Assembly: GCA_003545625.1 (NCBI GenBank)
Contig: DODH01000291.1
Location: forward strand, 1-5,776
Length of the DNA stretch: 5,776 nt
From: Nitrospina sp.
Lineage (GTDB): Bacteria; Nitrospinota; Nitrospinia; Nitrospinales; VA-1
Direction: 5' to 3'
Position numbers and translations under genes: made by a program. The first letter of the stretch is position 1. Every line of letters starts with the position of its first letter. Positions 1-5,776 of the stretch are shown here, one piece after another. The notes under the pieces are model-generated. The model was given only the letters and a program-made list of their open reading frames with translations, did no database searches and was not told the origin of the DNA.

Positions 1-30
1 GTGGAAGTTCGAGTCTTCTCTTCGGCACCA
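1..30 (+). tRNA. 3' end of a tRNA gene, probably tRNA-Leu (5' part outside window)
   Basis: The first 30 bases fold as the 3' end of a tRNA. A 5-bp T stem (GGAAG at 4-8 with CTTCT, one G-U pair) closes a canonical 7-base T loop TTCGAGT. The 3' acceptor strand CTTCGGC, discriminator A and an encoded CCA ending at position 30 follow. The matching 5' acceptor strand would be GCCGAAG. That strand, the A discriminator and a GTG-like end of a long variable arm just before the T stem resemble bacterial tRNA-Leu. The anticodon lies outside the window, so the amino acid is inference. The tRNA assignment itself rests on the T arm and CCA. Confidence 0.85.
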
Positions 31-47
31 CCCTCTAGTGAGGGTGG
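28..47 (+). other. Perfect 8-bp hairpin overlapping the tRNA CCA end
   Basis: CCACCCTC at 28-35 and GAGGGTGG at 40-47 are exact reverse complements around the loop TAGT. The 5' arm begins with the CCA of the tRNA, so the structure sits on the tRNA 3' end and its trailer. It is GC-rich like an intrinsic terminator, but no T run follows (the next bases are CTGTGAAATC). A classical Rho-independent terminator is therefore not supported. It may be a processing or stability element in the tRNA precursor, or a transcription pause site. Confidence 0.55.
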
Positions 48-88
48 CTGTGAAATCCCCTTAATTAGTCTTTCTGCCCTGCAAGAGG

Positions 89-143
89 TCGTGATATTTT
101 ACCTTGGCCCTCGTCCCCGGAGGGGTAACAAATTATTGCACGA
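89..143 (+). promoter_or_regulatory. Long imperfect stem-loop in the leader upstream of the GT4 gene
   Basis: Three helices nest in register. TCGTG (89-93) pairs with CACGA (139-143), TTACC (99-103) with GGTAA (124-128), and CCTC (109-112) with GAGG (120-123) around a 7-base loop. A/T-rich internal loops separate them. A competing apical pairing, CCCC (115-118) with GGGG (122-125), is also possible. The nested order suggests a folded 5' untranslated RNA. It was found by eye, matches no riboswitch class I recognise, and no promoter was located that would place it on the transcript, so its function is unknown. Confidence 0.35.
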
Positions 144-144
144 T

Positions 145-173
145 GAGTCCAGCGTTACGCTGGGAGGTACTCC
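145..173 (+). promoter_or_regulatory. Hairpin overlapping the Shine-Dalgarno of the GT4 gene
   Basis: CCAGCG (149-154) and CGCTGG (158-163) form a perfect 6-bp stem with a TTA loop. Its 3' arm shares two G residues with the ribosome binding site GGGAGG (162-167). A second pairing, GAGT (145-148) with ACTC (169-172), could extend the stem and leave the Shine-Dalgarno in a 5-base bulge. A third, competing hairpin pairs GGAG (163-166) with CTCC (170-173) around a 3-base loop and would bury the Shine-Dalgarno directly before the start codon. Translation control by these alternatives is inference. The ribosome site itself, 6 bases before the GTG at 174, is clear. Confidence 0.45.
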
Positions 174-1316
174 GTGAAAATTTGTCTTACCATTTATTCT
201 TCTCCCTGGTCTGAGTTTAAAGGGGGTGGCCAGATTGCCGTTCATCATTTTGCCTGTGCTTTACAAAGAATGGGGCATGATGTTCATGTGCTTTATTCTA
301 AAAGTCCCGGCGAGAAGATTTCAGCAAAAACCCCTTATACCGTACATTGGACCTCCCATTTTCACTGCGCCACGCTGAACCTGGACATTTTTTCCTATTA
401 CCGCGCCATGAAACGCCTGATGAAATGGGAACGTTTCGATATCCTGCATGGCAATGCGGAAGAGGCATTTTTTGCCAGCGGAATTGCTAGGAATTTCAAG
501 GCCGGTTACCTGTTTACTAACCACTCTTGTATGATTCCGGAAACCGGAATGATTCGCGGGATGTTGCGTCCATGGTCTTTTTTAAAAACCCTCAACAATT
601 ATTTGTTACGTTCCTCAGCTTTCAGCGCTTCCCGGATCATTACCTTCAGCGAGTTTTCAAAAAAACTGGTTCTTAAAGGGTTAAGAAATAAAAAAGGAAA
701 AAAAGTGATGGTAGTTTCTCCCGGAATAGAGTCTACCTGGTTCGAGGTGAAAAGGCAGGCAGAGGGTTCCAGGGATCTGGTATTGTGGGGGCGGATGGAA
801 GACGAAAAAGGAATTTCCGAACTTCTCCGGACATTGAAAGAAGTTGCGGGGCGAATCCCGGAAGTCCGGCTTCATTTGATCGGAGAAGGCACCATGACCG
901 AATCCTACCAGAAACAGGCAGAGGATCTGGGAGTGCTGGATCGGGTCAATTTCCATGGCTGGATGGAGGTCGATGCCATTCAGCAATTCACCGCCAAATG
1001 CGCAGTTGGGGTTTTCCCCTCCCGCATCGAGAGTTTCGGGTTGTCCATGGCAGAAGCGATGGGGGCGGGACTGCCCATCATTGCAACCCGGGTGGGGGCG
1101 CTTCCGGAGCTTATTGAGGATGGAGTGACAGGAACCCTGGTGCCCTCAGGCAATATCCCGGCACTTTACCGTGCTATCCTGGAAAAACTGGAAAACCCGG
1201 ATCGGGCTCAGACCCTTGCAGATGCTGGACAAGAATTGGTGCGCCAGCGTTTTTCCTGGGATCAATCCGCCCGTGAAATGACAGAAATTTACCAGGCCGT
1301 TCTGGATGAAATATAA
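174..1316 (+). CDS. Glycosyltransferase family 4 (GT-B fold) protein
   Basis: This 380-residue protein has the two-Rossmann-domain layout of GT4 transferases, which use a nucleotide-sugar donor with retention of configuration. The N-terminal acceptor domain starts MKICL and has the glycine-rich loop GGGQ at residues 17-20. The C-terminal donor domain begins near residue 202 (LVLWGRMEDEKG). It contains HLIGEG (234-239) and the family E-x7-E motif at E286 and E294 within ESFGLSMAE, followed by GLPIIATRVGALPELI. The length is typical and no signal peptide or membrane segment is seen, so it is probably cytosolic or peripheral on the inner membrane. The GTG start is supported by GGGAGG six bases upstream and by the fold beginning immediately. 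Acceptor and sugar cannot be read from sequence. The neighbouring radical SAM and GT2 genes suggest glycan or lipopolysaccharide assembly. Confidence 0.93.
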   Translation: MKICLTIYSSPWSEFKGGGQIAVHHFACALQRMGHDVHVLYSKSPGEKISAKTPYTVHWTSHFHCATLNLDIFSYYRAMKRLMKWERFDILHGNAEEAFFASGIARNFKAGYLFTNHSCMIPETGMIRGMLRPWSFLKTLNNYLLRSSAFSASRIITFSEFSKKLVLKGLRNKKGKKVMVVSPGIESTWFEVKRQAEGSRDLVLWGRMEDEKGISELLRTLKEVAGRIPEVRLHLIGEGTMTESYQKQAEDLGVLDRVNFHGWMEVDAIQQFTAKCAVGVFPSRIESFGLSMAEAMGAGLPIIATRVGALPELIEDGVTGTLVPSGNIPALYRAILEKLENPDRAQTLADAGQELVRQRFSWDQSAREMTEIYQAVLDEI

Positions 1317-1425
1317 ACGATTGTTATTCAAAGAGCGGTTCTGCTGCCAAGGAAAACAGGAAAATCGCCCTATCTCAAGAAATCGGACAAAATATCCGTT
1401 AGGATAAGAAACACTGGACTTTTCC

Positions 1426-2616
1426 ATGAACGAAACTCCTACCCTCGAAAAAGAAACAGAATCCGTTGATATCGAGACCGCTCCTGTGGCTCCTGTTAAT
1501 CAGCGGAGGAGCCCAAACACTTCGAGCAAAGAGCTCATAAAAAAATGGATCAGGAAGATCCCGTTTTTTCCTGCTATGGATTATTTTCGCCGCAAGGTTT
1601 ATGACTCGCCCCTGTTTGACGGCTTGGTCCGTCCCCTGGCTAAAACCCTTGAAGAGTGGCCGGGCGCCCTGCTGATCGATATCACCAATCGTTGCAACGC
1701 AAAATGCGTCTGGTGTCCGAATCCCGATCTCACTCATGTTGGCGCTATGGATATGGATGTGTATCGCAAGATCATTGACGACTATGGGTCACGTGGTGGT
1801 GTGGTGACGTTTGGAACATTCGGCGAACCGTTGATGGATAAGCATATGAAGGAGCGTATCGAATATCTGAAACGCTATCCAAAAATCCACAAGATAGAAG
1901 TTCTTACTAACGGATTTTTTCTAAACGATAAAATGGTTCCTCTGCTTGTTGAGCATGGGGTTGGGGTAGACATCAGTCTCGATGAGCTCGACAAGCAGAC
2001 TTTTGAAGATGTGAAAAAAATGAGCTTCGATGTGGTGCGGGACAACATCGTGAATTTTCTGGAGATAAACAGCAAGGCGTCGCGACCGGTTCCTGTCAAC
2101 ATTCGCATTAAAACCCTGAAAACGGTGGAAGAAACCCTGGCGCAGGAACTGTTTAAAATTATTGCTTCGCACGACTGTTCCGTAGTGCTGAACTCCATCG
2201 ATGACAATATTATTTCCAACTGGGCTGGAAAACTTGATAAAGAAGCCTTTATCAAGGAATACGAAATCTCTTCTCCAGATAAAACTCGTTACACGCACAA
2301 ACGGTTTAACCAGACCAACGTTGCCCCTTGCACTCAACTATGGAAATGGATGGTTGTATACTGGGATGGTAGCGTGGTGCTTTGTTGTGCCGATATGTTT
2401 TCCCGGTCCATCGTCGGCGATTTGAAATCAAATTCCATCACCGAAATATGGAACGGACCCGATTTGAAAAAACTTCGAGGGCAGATGGTAAATCGGCAAC
2501 GTTTTGAGGTCCCCATCTGTCAGGATTGCGATATCCATTTAAGCTGGCATAATCTGAACGAGTATTACGACAGTAACGGAAAGTTCTTGCCAGAGAGAAA
2601 ATTCATCATGGGCTAG
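1426..2616 (+). CDS. Radical SAM/SPASM domain enzyme, substrate unknown
   Basis: This 396-residue protein has the radical SAM cluster motif C-x3-C-x2-C at C90, C94 and C97 (RCNAKCVWC), which binds the [4Fe-4S] cluster that cleaves S-adenosylmethionine. Other core features follow: GEP at 133-135 in FGTFGEPLMD, TNG at 161-163, and VDISLDE at 181-187. The C-terminal part fits a short SPASM domain with C302, a WDG turn (313-315), C320/C321, GDL (331-333), IW (341-342) and a C365-x2-C368 pair. That is enough cysteines for one auxiliary Fe-S cluster. Residues 1-75 are a polar then basic extension without a recognised domain. The ATG has only a weak GGA upstream. A gap of 109 bases separates it from the GT4 gene. 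The family includes peptide-modifying and carbohydrate-tailoring enzymes, and no short precursor-peptide gene is visible nearby. A role in glycan tailoring is inferred only from its glycosyltransferase neighbours. Confidence 0.92.
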   Translation: MNETPTLEKETESVDIETAPVAPVNQRRSPNTSSKELIKKWIRKIPFFPAMDYFRRKVYDSPLFDGLVRPLAKTLEEWPGALLIDITNRCNAKCVWCPNPDLTHVGAMDMDVYRKIIDDYGSRGGVVTFGTFGEPLMDKHMKERIEYLKRYPKIHKIEVLTNGFFLNDKMVPLLVEHGVGVDISLDELDKQTFEDVKKMSFDVVRDNIVNFLEINSKASRPVPVNIRIKTLKTVEETLAQELFKIIASHDCSVVLNSIDDNIISNWAGKLDKEAFIKEYEISSPDKTRYTHKRFNQTNVAPCTQLWKWMVVYWDGSVVLCCADMFSRSIVGDLKSNSITEIWNGPDLKKLRGQMVNRQRFEVPICQDCDIHLSWHNLNEYYDSNGKFLPERKFIMG

Positions 2617-2770
2617 CCGGCCAGCGTGATACCCCATTCGGGGCATGAGGGCAAATGATGGGCATAACTCGCTGGACCCGATAGGTCAGAACCTTCAGGA
2701 GCGAACTATACCCCTTGCGCTTCTGTATATAGATTCCCCTCTCTTATTCGAAAGATTGATTCGACAACAA
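2617..2770 (+). other. Spacer between radical SAM and GT2 genes, possibly an N-terminal extension
   Basis: The radical SAM stop codon ends at 2616. A small hairpin, CCCC (2632-2635), loop ATTC, GGGG (2640-2643), ends one base before the ATG at 2645. The frame from that ATG is continuous with the GT2 gene and would add 42 residues with no recognisable motif. The only good Shine-Dalgarno-like string, AGGAG near 2698-2702, is not followed at normal spacing by an in-frame start. I see no convincing promoter or terminator and no plausible small separate gene; the next ATG, at 2655, gives a 9-codon frame. Confidence 0.4.
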
Positions 2771-3706
2771 ATGTCCTTTCCTATGTTCAAATTTCCACAA
2801 CCTGCAGAACTGGATGTCACTATTGTCATTGTAAGTTTTAACACCCGGGAAATTCTATTTCGCTGTCTTGAGTCGATTAAAAAACATACTCAGGAAATTT
2901 CTTATGAAGTGATCGTTGTTGATAACGCATCAGAGGATGGAACTGTGCTGGCGGCGATCGAACGCTTTCCTGAAATGACGGTGATTGCGAATGATGACAA
3001 CCGCGGGTTTTCAGCGGCCAATAACCAGGGAATTGTCGCATCGAAAGGTCGGAAGATTGCCCTGTTGAACCCGGATACGCTTTTAACCGAAAACAGCTTT
3101 CAAAAAATTTTCAGATATTTGCAGGAACATCCAGAGTTTTCCATTCTCGGGTCCGGAATCGTTGACGAAAACAACCAGCCCTGCCCGATCCGGTTGTGGG
3201 AAGACACACCACAGGACGCGGCCTGGAAAATTTTGGGCCTATATAATCCGGCTACTGAATTGCAAAGAATGGGCGATATGAAAGCCAGGGAAGCATTGGT
3301 GATCTCGGGTTGCTGTTTTGTGATTTGCCGTGACTTGTTTGAGGAGATTGGCCTGCTGGATGAAAATTATTTTTTATATAATGAGGAAGATGACTTTTGC
3401 CGCCGGGCCAGACAGCATGGCAAGCGAATCTGTTTTTTTCCTGAAACATCGGTTCAGCACCTCCTGGGCCAAAGTACGCATCAGCCGGAGCATCGCGAAA
3501 AGGTCATTGTGGAAACCTATAAAAGTAACCTCTATTTTTATTCCAAATATTATTCCTGTGGTTGGAATGCCATTTTACGTTCCTTATATAAGGTAACCTT
3601 TTTGGCAGGACTGATTCGGTCCGCGTTCCGGCATTTAACAGGCTGTGCCACCCCAAGTGCAGACGATTCCCTCAGGCTCAAACTCAAACTTCTATTTTCA
3701 CCCTGA
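2771..3706 (+). CDS. Glycosyltransferase family 2 protein (rhamnosyltransferase-like)
   Basis: This is a GT-A fold inverting transferase of the GT2 family. Numbered from the ATG at 2771 (311 residues), the domain starts at about residue 15 with DVTIVIVSFNT, followed by VVDNASEDGT (49-58), NRGFSAANNQG (77-87) and the metal/donor-site region LLNPDT (98-103). Next come the acceptor-side segment GCCFVICRDLFEEIGLLDENYFLYNEEDDFCRR, with EEDD at 205-208, and VQHLLG, with H230. This pattern resembles the WbbL-type rhamnosyltransferase subgroup, but the sugar is not determined. The frame is open from an ATG at 2645. I prefer 2771 because the extra 42 residues precede the domain, use ATA and AGA/AGG/CGA codons heavily, and lack a ribosome site. 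Neither start has a good Shine-Dalgarno, so the start is uncertain. The C-terminal tail after about residue 265 is basic and may contact the membrane. Confidence 0.9.
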   Translation: MSFPMFKFPQPAELDVTIVIVSFNTREILFRCLESIKKHTQEISYEVIVVDNASEDGTVLAAIERFPEMTVIANDDNRGFSAANNQGIVASKGRKIALLNPDTLLTENSFQKIFRYLQEHPEFSILGSGIVDENNQPCPIRLWEDTPQDAAWKILGLYNPATELQRMGDMKAREALVISGCCFVICRDLFEEIGLLDENYFLYNEEDDFCRRARQHGKRICFFPETSVQHLLGQSTHQPEHREKVIVETYKSNLYFYSKYYSCGWNAILRSLYKVTFLAGLIRSAFRHLTGCATPSADDSLRLKLKLLFSP

Positions 3707-3791
3707 ACTGTTGTAATATGTATGTCTCAAAAAAACTTAAGGTCATTCTTCCTCTCCTTGAAAAAAGTGGAAAGTGAGAAATTTAAATTTG

Positions 3792-5660
3792 ATGAAAAAG
3801 GTTGACGTAATTATTATCGGCGGTGGGCATGCCGGTTGCGAAGCGGCCCTGGCCTCGGCGCGTATGGGCTGTTCCACTGTGATGATCACTCTGGAAGCAG
3901 ATAAAATCGCCCTGATGCCGTGCAATCCTGCTATTGGCGGAGTGGGCAAAGGCCACATTGTGCGCGAAATAGATGCGCTCGGTGGGGAGATGGCTAAAAT
4001 CATTGATGCGACGGGAATCCAGTTCAGAGTATTGAACATGTCCAAGGGTCCGGCGGTACACGGTTTTCGGGCTCAGGCCGACAAGGACCGTTACAAAAAT
4101 GCTATGCGACGGGTTCTGGAAAATACCGGAAACCTCGATCTGCTCTTTGAAGAAGTCGATGAACTGATTATTGAAAACTCCACCATTAAAGGAGTGCGGA
4201 CTGCACAGGGCACCGAAATTCAGGCTGCTTGTGTGGTCATCACAACGGGAACTTTTTTGAACGGTCTGATTCACCTTGGACTGAAAAGCAGGCCGGCTGG
4301 ACGGGTCGGAGAAAAACCTTCTACCAAATTGTCGCAATCGTTTCTGTCTGCCGGATTTGAGTTGGGTCGTTTGAAAACGGGAACCCCGCCCCGGTTAAAG
4401 CGGGACAGTATCGACTTCAGCCGATGTATTATTCAGGCGGGTGATGAAGTGCCGCGACCTTTTTCGTTTTCGACCTCCTTCATTGACCGGGAGCAGGTGC
4501 CCTGCTACCTCACAGCAACCAATGAGCGAACTGCACAGGTCATCCGTGATAATTTGCATTTGTCACCGTTATACAGCGGCATGATAGATGGAGTTGGCCC
4601 GCGCTATTGTCCTTCCATAGAAGATAAGGTAGTAAAGTTTCCGGATAAAAACTCGCATAACATTTTTCTGGAACCCGAAGGCCTCAACACGGACTGGATT
4701 TATCCGAACGGCATTTCCACCAGTCTTGCCGAGGAAGTGCAATTGCAGTTTGTGCAAACCATTCCGGGCCTGGAACAGGCCGAAATTGTTTTGCCCGGCT
4801 ATGCGGTGGAATACGATTTTGTCCCGCCTACGCAACTTACTCCGGCCCTGGAGACCAAGCGGGTGAGCGGGTTGTTCCACGCAGGCCAAATCAACGGCAC
4901 CTCTGGTTATGAAGAAGCGGCCGGCCAGGGGCTCATGGCAGGGATCAATGCCGCCCTCAAGGCGCAAAAACGAAAACCATTTTTGCTCACTCGCATGGAT
5001 AGTTATATCGGCGTGCTCATTGATGACCTGGTGACCAAGGGCACGCAGGAGCCCTACCGCATGTTCACATCCCGAGCTGAATACAGGCTGATTTTAAGGC
5101 AGGATAACGCCGATGAGCGACTAATGGAAAAGGGCCATAAATTGGGTCTGGTGGACAAAACATTACTTGAAAGGTGTATGGAAAAATACCGCGCGGTGGA
5201 TAGAGAGATAAAAAGGTTGGAAGAGACGGCAGTGGTACCCAGTCCGGAAACGCTTGCTCGGTTGTCCACTTTGGGTATTCATGAATTGAGAAATCCCACT
5301 ACCCTTGGTGGTCTGCTTCGTCGGCCTGAAGTGTCGCATGGTGGTCTGCTTAGAGCTTTTGATGGCGGTGAGATTGAGCAATTGGTCGGCGAGCAGGTAG
5401 AGATCCGCGTAAAGTATGAAGGGTTCATCGCCCGGCAGAACCAGATGGTGGCCCGGCAGAAGAAACTGGAGAGCTATCCAATACCGGATGAGTTTCAGTA
5501 TCAGGGGGTTTCCGGACTCTCCCACGAAGTAGTGCAGAAACTTGAAGAAATTCGCCCGGTTACTTTGGGGCAGGCAGGGCGTATTTCGGGAATCACGCCA
5601 TCAGCCATCAGCCTGATCATGTTGCTCCTCGAAAAACGTATTCTCGCTGGGAAAAAGTGA
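3792..5660 (+). CDS. mnmG: tRNA uridine-5-carboxymethylaminomethyl(34) synthesis enzyme MnmG (GidA)
   Basis: MnmG is the FAD-dependent partner of the GTPase MnmE. Together they install the (carboxymethyl)aminomethyl group on wobble U34 of certain tRNAs, using methylene-tetrahydrofolate and glycine or ammonium. Numbered from the ATG at 3792 (622 residues, family-typical), the FAD loop GGGHAG lies at 10-15 and the first conserved cysteine, C44, in [14 protein letters not shown]. GidA signature 1 ([15 protein letters not shown]) starts near 269 and holds the second conserved cysteine, C273. Signature 2 ([13 protein letters not shown]) starts near 364. The C-terminal helical domain that binds MnmE and tRNA is complete ([38 protein letters not shown]). 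An in-frame GTG at 3774 would add six residues (MRNLNL). I chose the ATG because [15 protein letters not shown] matches the usual family N terminus. All key residues are present. mnmE and rsmG are not in the window. Confidence 0.97.
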   Translation: MKKVDVIIIGGGHAGCEAALASARMGCSTVMITLEADKIALMPCNPAIGGVGKGHIVREIDALGGEMAKIIDATGIQFRVLNMSKGPAVHGFRAQADKDRYKNAMRRVLENTGNLDLLFEEVDELIIENSTIKGVRTAQGTEIQAACVVITTGTFLNGLIHLGLKSRPAGRVGEKPSTKLSQSFLSAGFELGRLKTGTPPRLKRDSIDFSRCIIQAGDEVPRPFSFSTSFIDREQVPCYLTATNERTAQVIRDNLHLSPLYSGMIDGVGPRYCPSIEDKVVKFPDKNSHNIFLEPEGLNTDWIYPNGISTSLAEEVQLQFVQTIPGLEQAEIVLPGYAVEYDFVPPTQLTPALETKRVSGLFHAGQINGTSGYEEAAGQGLMAGINAALKAQKRKPFLLTRMDSYIGVLIDDLVTKGTQEPYRMFTSRAEYRLILRQDNADERLMEKGHKLGLVDKTLLERCMEKYRAVDREIKRLEETAVVPSPETLARLSTLGIHELRNPTTLGGLLRRPEVSHGGLLRAFDGGEIEQLVGEQVEIRVKYEGFIARQNQMVARQKKLESYPIPDEFQYQGVSGLSHEVVQKLEEIRPVTLGQAGRISGITPSAISLIMLLLEKRILAGKK

Positions 5661-5776
5661 TGCAGGTGCATACCGATTCCATTCAATGGCAGATTGAAGT
5701 CGACAAAAAAGACATCGCGTACATTGTCAGCATTTTTGAGGGATACGAAAATCTGGCAGTAGTGCGGACGCTGGAC
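5660..5776 (+). CDS. Start of a DUF4911-like protein gene (truncated by window end)
   Basis: An ATG at 5660 overlaps the mnmG stop codon in the arrangement TGATG and opens a frame that stays open for all 39 codons to the window end. The peptide begins [20 protein letters not shown] and continues YIVSIFEGYENLAVVRTLD. The pattern of a short strand, a D/K-K-x-I-A-Y-I helix and an EGYENLAVVRTLD segment resembles my memory of DUF4911, a small uncharacterised domain of deltaproteobacterial-type genomes. That match is by recall, not by search. The 1-base overlap suggests translational coupling with mnmG. Function is unknown and the 3' end is outside the window. Confidence 0.65.
   Translation, partial: MQVHTDSIQWQIEVDKKDIAYIVSIFEGYENLAVVRTLD

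Noticed and set aside
28..60. Intrinsic terminator after the tRNA
   Set aside because: The GC-rich hairpin is perfect, but the bases after it are CTGTGAAATC with no T run, so it is listed as a hairpin only.
139..175. Hammerhead-ribozyme-like string (ACGATGAGTCC followed by a hairpin)
   Set aside because: The GATGAGTCC resembles the CUGAUGA core followed by stem II, but the base before GATGA is C rather than U and no GAAA follows the hairpin (the next bases are GAGGTAC). The required core is therefore absent.
785..1117. 110-codon + strand open frame inside the GT4 gene
   Set aside because: It lies wholly inside a frame with clear GT4 motifs, and its product is arginine/glycine-rich low-complexity sequence without any family signature. 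It is a shadow frame.
1317..1425. Small precursor-peptide gene before the radical SAM enzyme
   Set aside because: The 109-base spacer contains no ATG or GTG start giving a plausible peptide on the + strand, so a precursor for peptide modification is not supported here.
1875..2337. Two overlapping antisense frames opposite the radical SAM gene
   Set aside because: Both lie opposite well-supported radical SAM core sequence, overlap each other in different frames, and resemble no protein family.
3707..3791. Promoter for mnmG (TTGAAA at 3758-3763, or TAATAT near 3714)
   Set aside because: TTGAAA has no acceptable -10 hexamer at 16-18 bases, and TAATAT has no matching -35 upstream. A promoter may exist here but cannot be supported.
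3783..4337. 184-codon antisense open frame opposite the start of mnmG
   Set aside because: It lies opposite highly conserved mnmG coding sequence and shows no recognisable motif. It is a by-product of mnmG codon usage.
5307..5351. 12-base direct repeat GGTGGTCTGCTT at 5307-5318 and 5340-5351
   Set aside because: Both copies encode GGLL within the C-terminal domain of mnmG. The spacing and reading frame fit ordinary protein sequence, and there is no sign of duplication around them.

Overview
The window is a bacterial chromosomal segment of mid GC content. All detected genes lie on the + strand: the 3' end of a tRNA, two glycosyltransferases on either side of a radical SAM/SPASM enzyme, the tRNA-modification gene mnmG, and the first 39 codons of a gene whose start overlaps the mnmG stop. 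The organism cannot be named from this sequence alone. The genome-encoded CCA, the separate bacterial-type mnmG and a downstream start that resembles DUF4911 proteins are compatible with a Desulfobacterota- (former Deltaproteobacteria) or Nitrospinota-like bacterium. That assignment is inference.

Layout. Positions 1-30 are the T arm, 3' acceptor strand, discriminator A and CCA of a tRNA, probably tRNA-Leu. Positions 31-173 form a leader with no gene but several inverted repeats: a perfect 8-bp hairpin overlapping the tRNA CCA, a long imperfect stem at 89-143, and a short hairpin that runs into the Shine-Dalgarno of the next gene. Positions 174-1316 encode a GT4-type glycosyltransferase. Positions 1426-2616 encode a radical SAM enzyme with a C-terminal SPASM-type cysteine set. 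The frame open from 2645 to 3706 encodes a GT2 glycosyltransferase whose true start is probably near 2771. mnmG occupies 3792-5660 (or 3774-5660 from an upstream GTG), and a partial gene begins at 5660 and runs off the window.

Function. The GT4, radical SAM and GT2 genes look like a small piece of a surface-glycan or polysaccharide locus: two sugar-nucleotide-dependent transferases with a redox/radical tailoring enzyme between them. They are loosely spaced, so co-transcription is plausible but not shown. mnmG and the following gene form a tightly coupled pair (TGATG overlap) and belong to housekeeping translation functions. No mobile element, CRISPR array, phage gene or toxin-antitoxin pair was seen. 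The best candidates for something undescribed are the structured leader at 31-173 and the unknown substrate of the radical SAM protein. The rest is ordinary.
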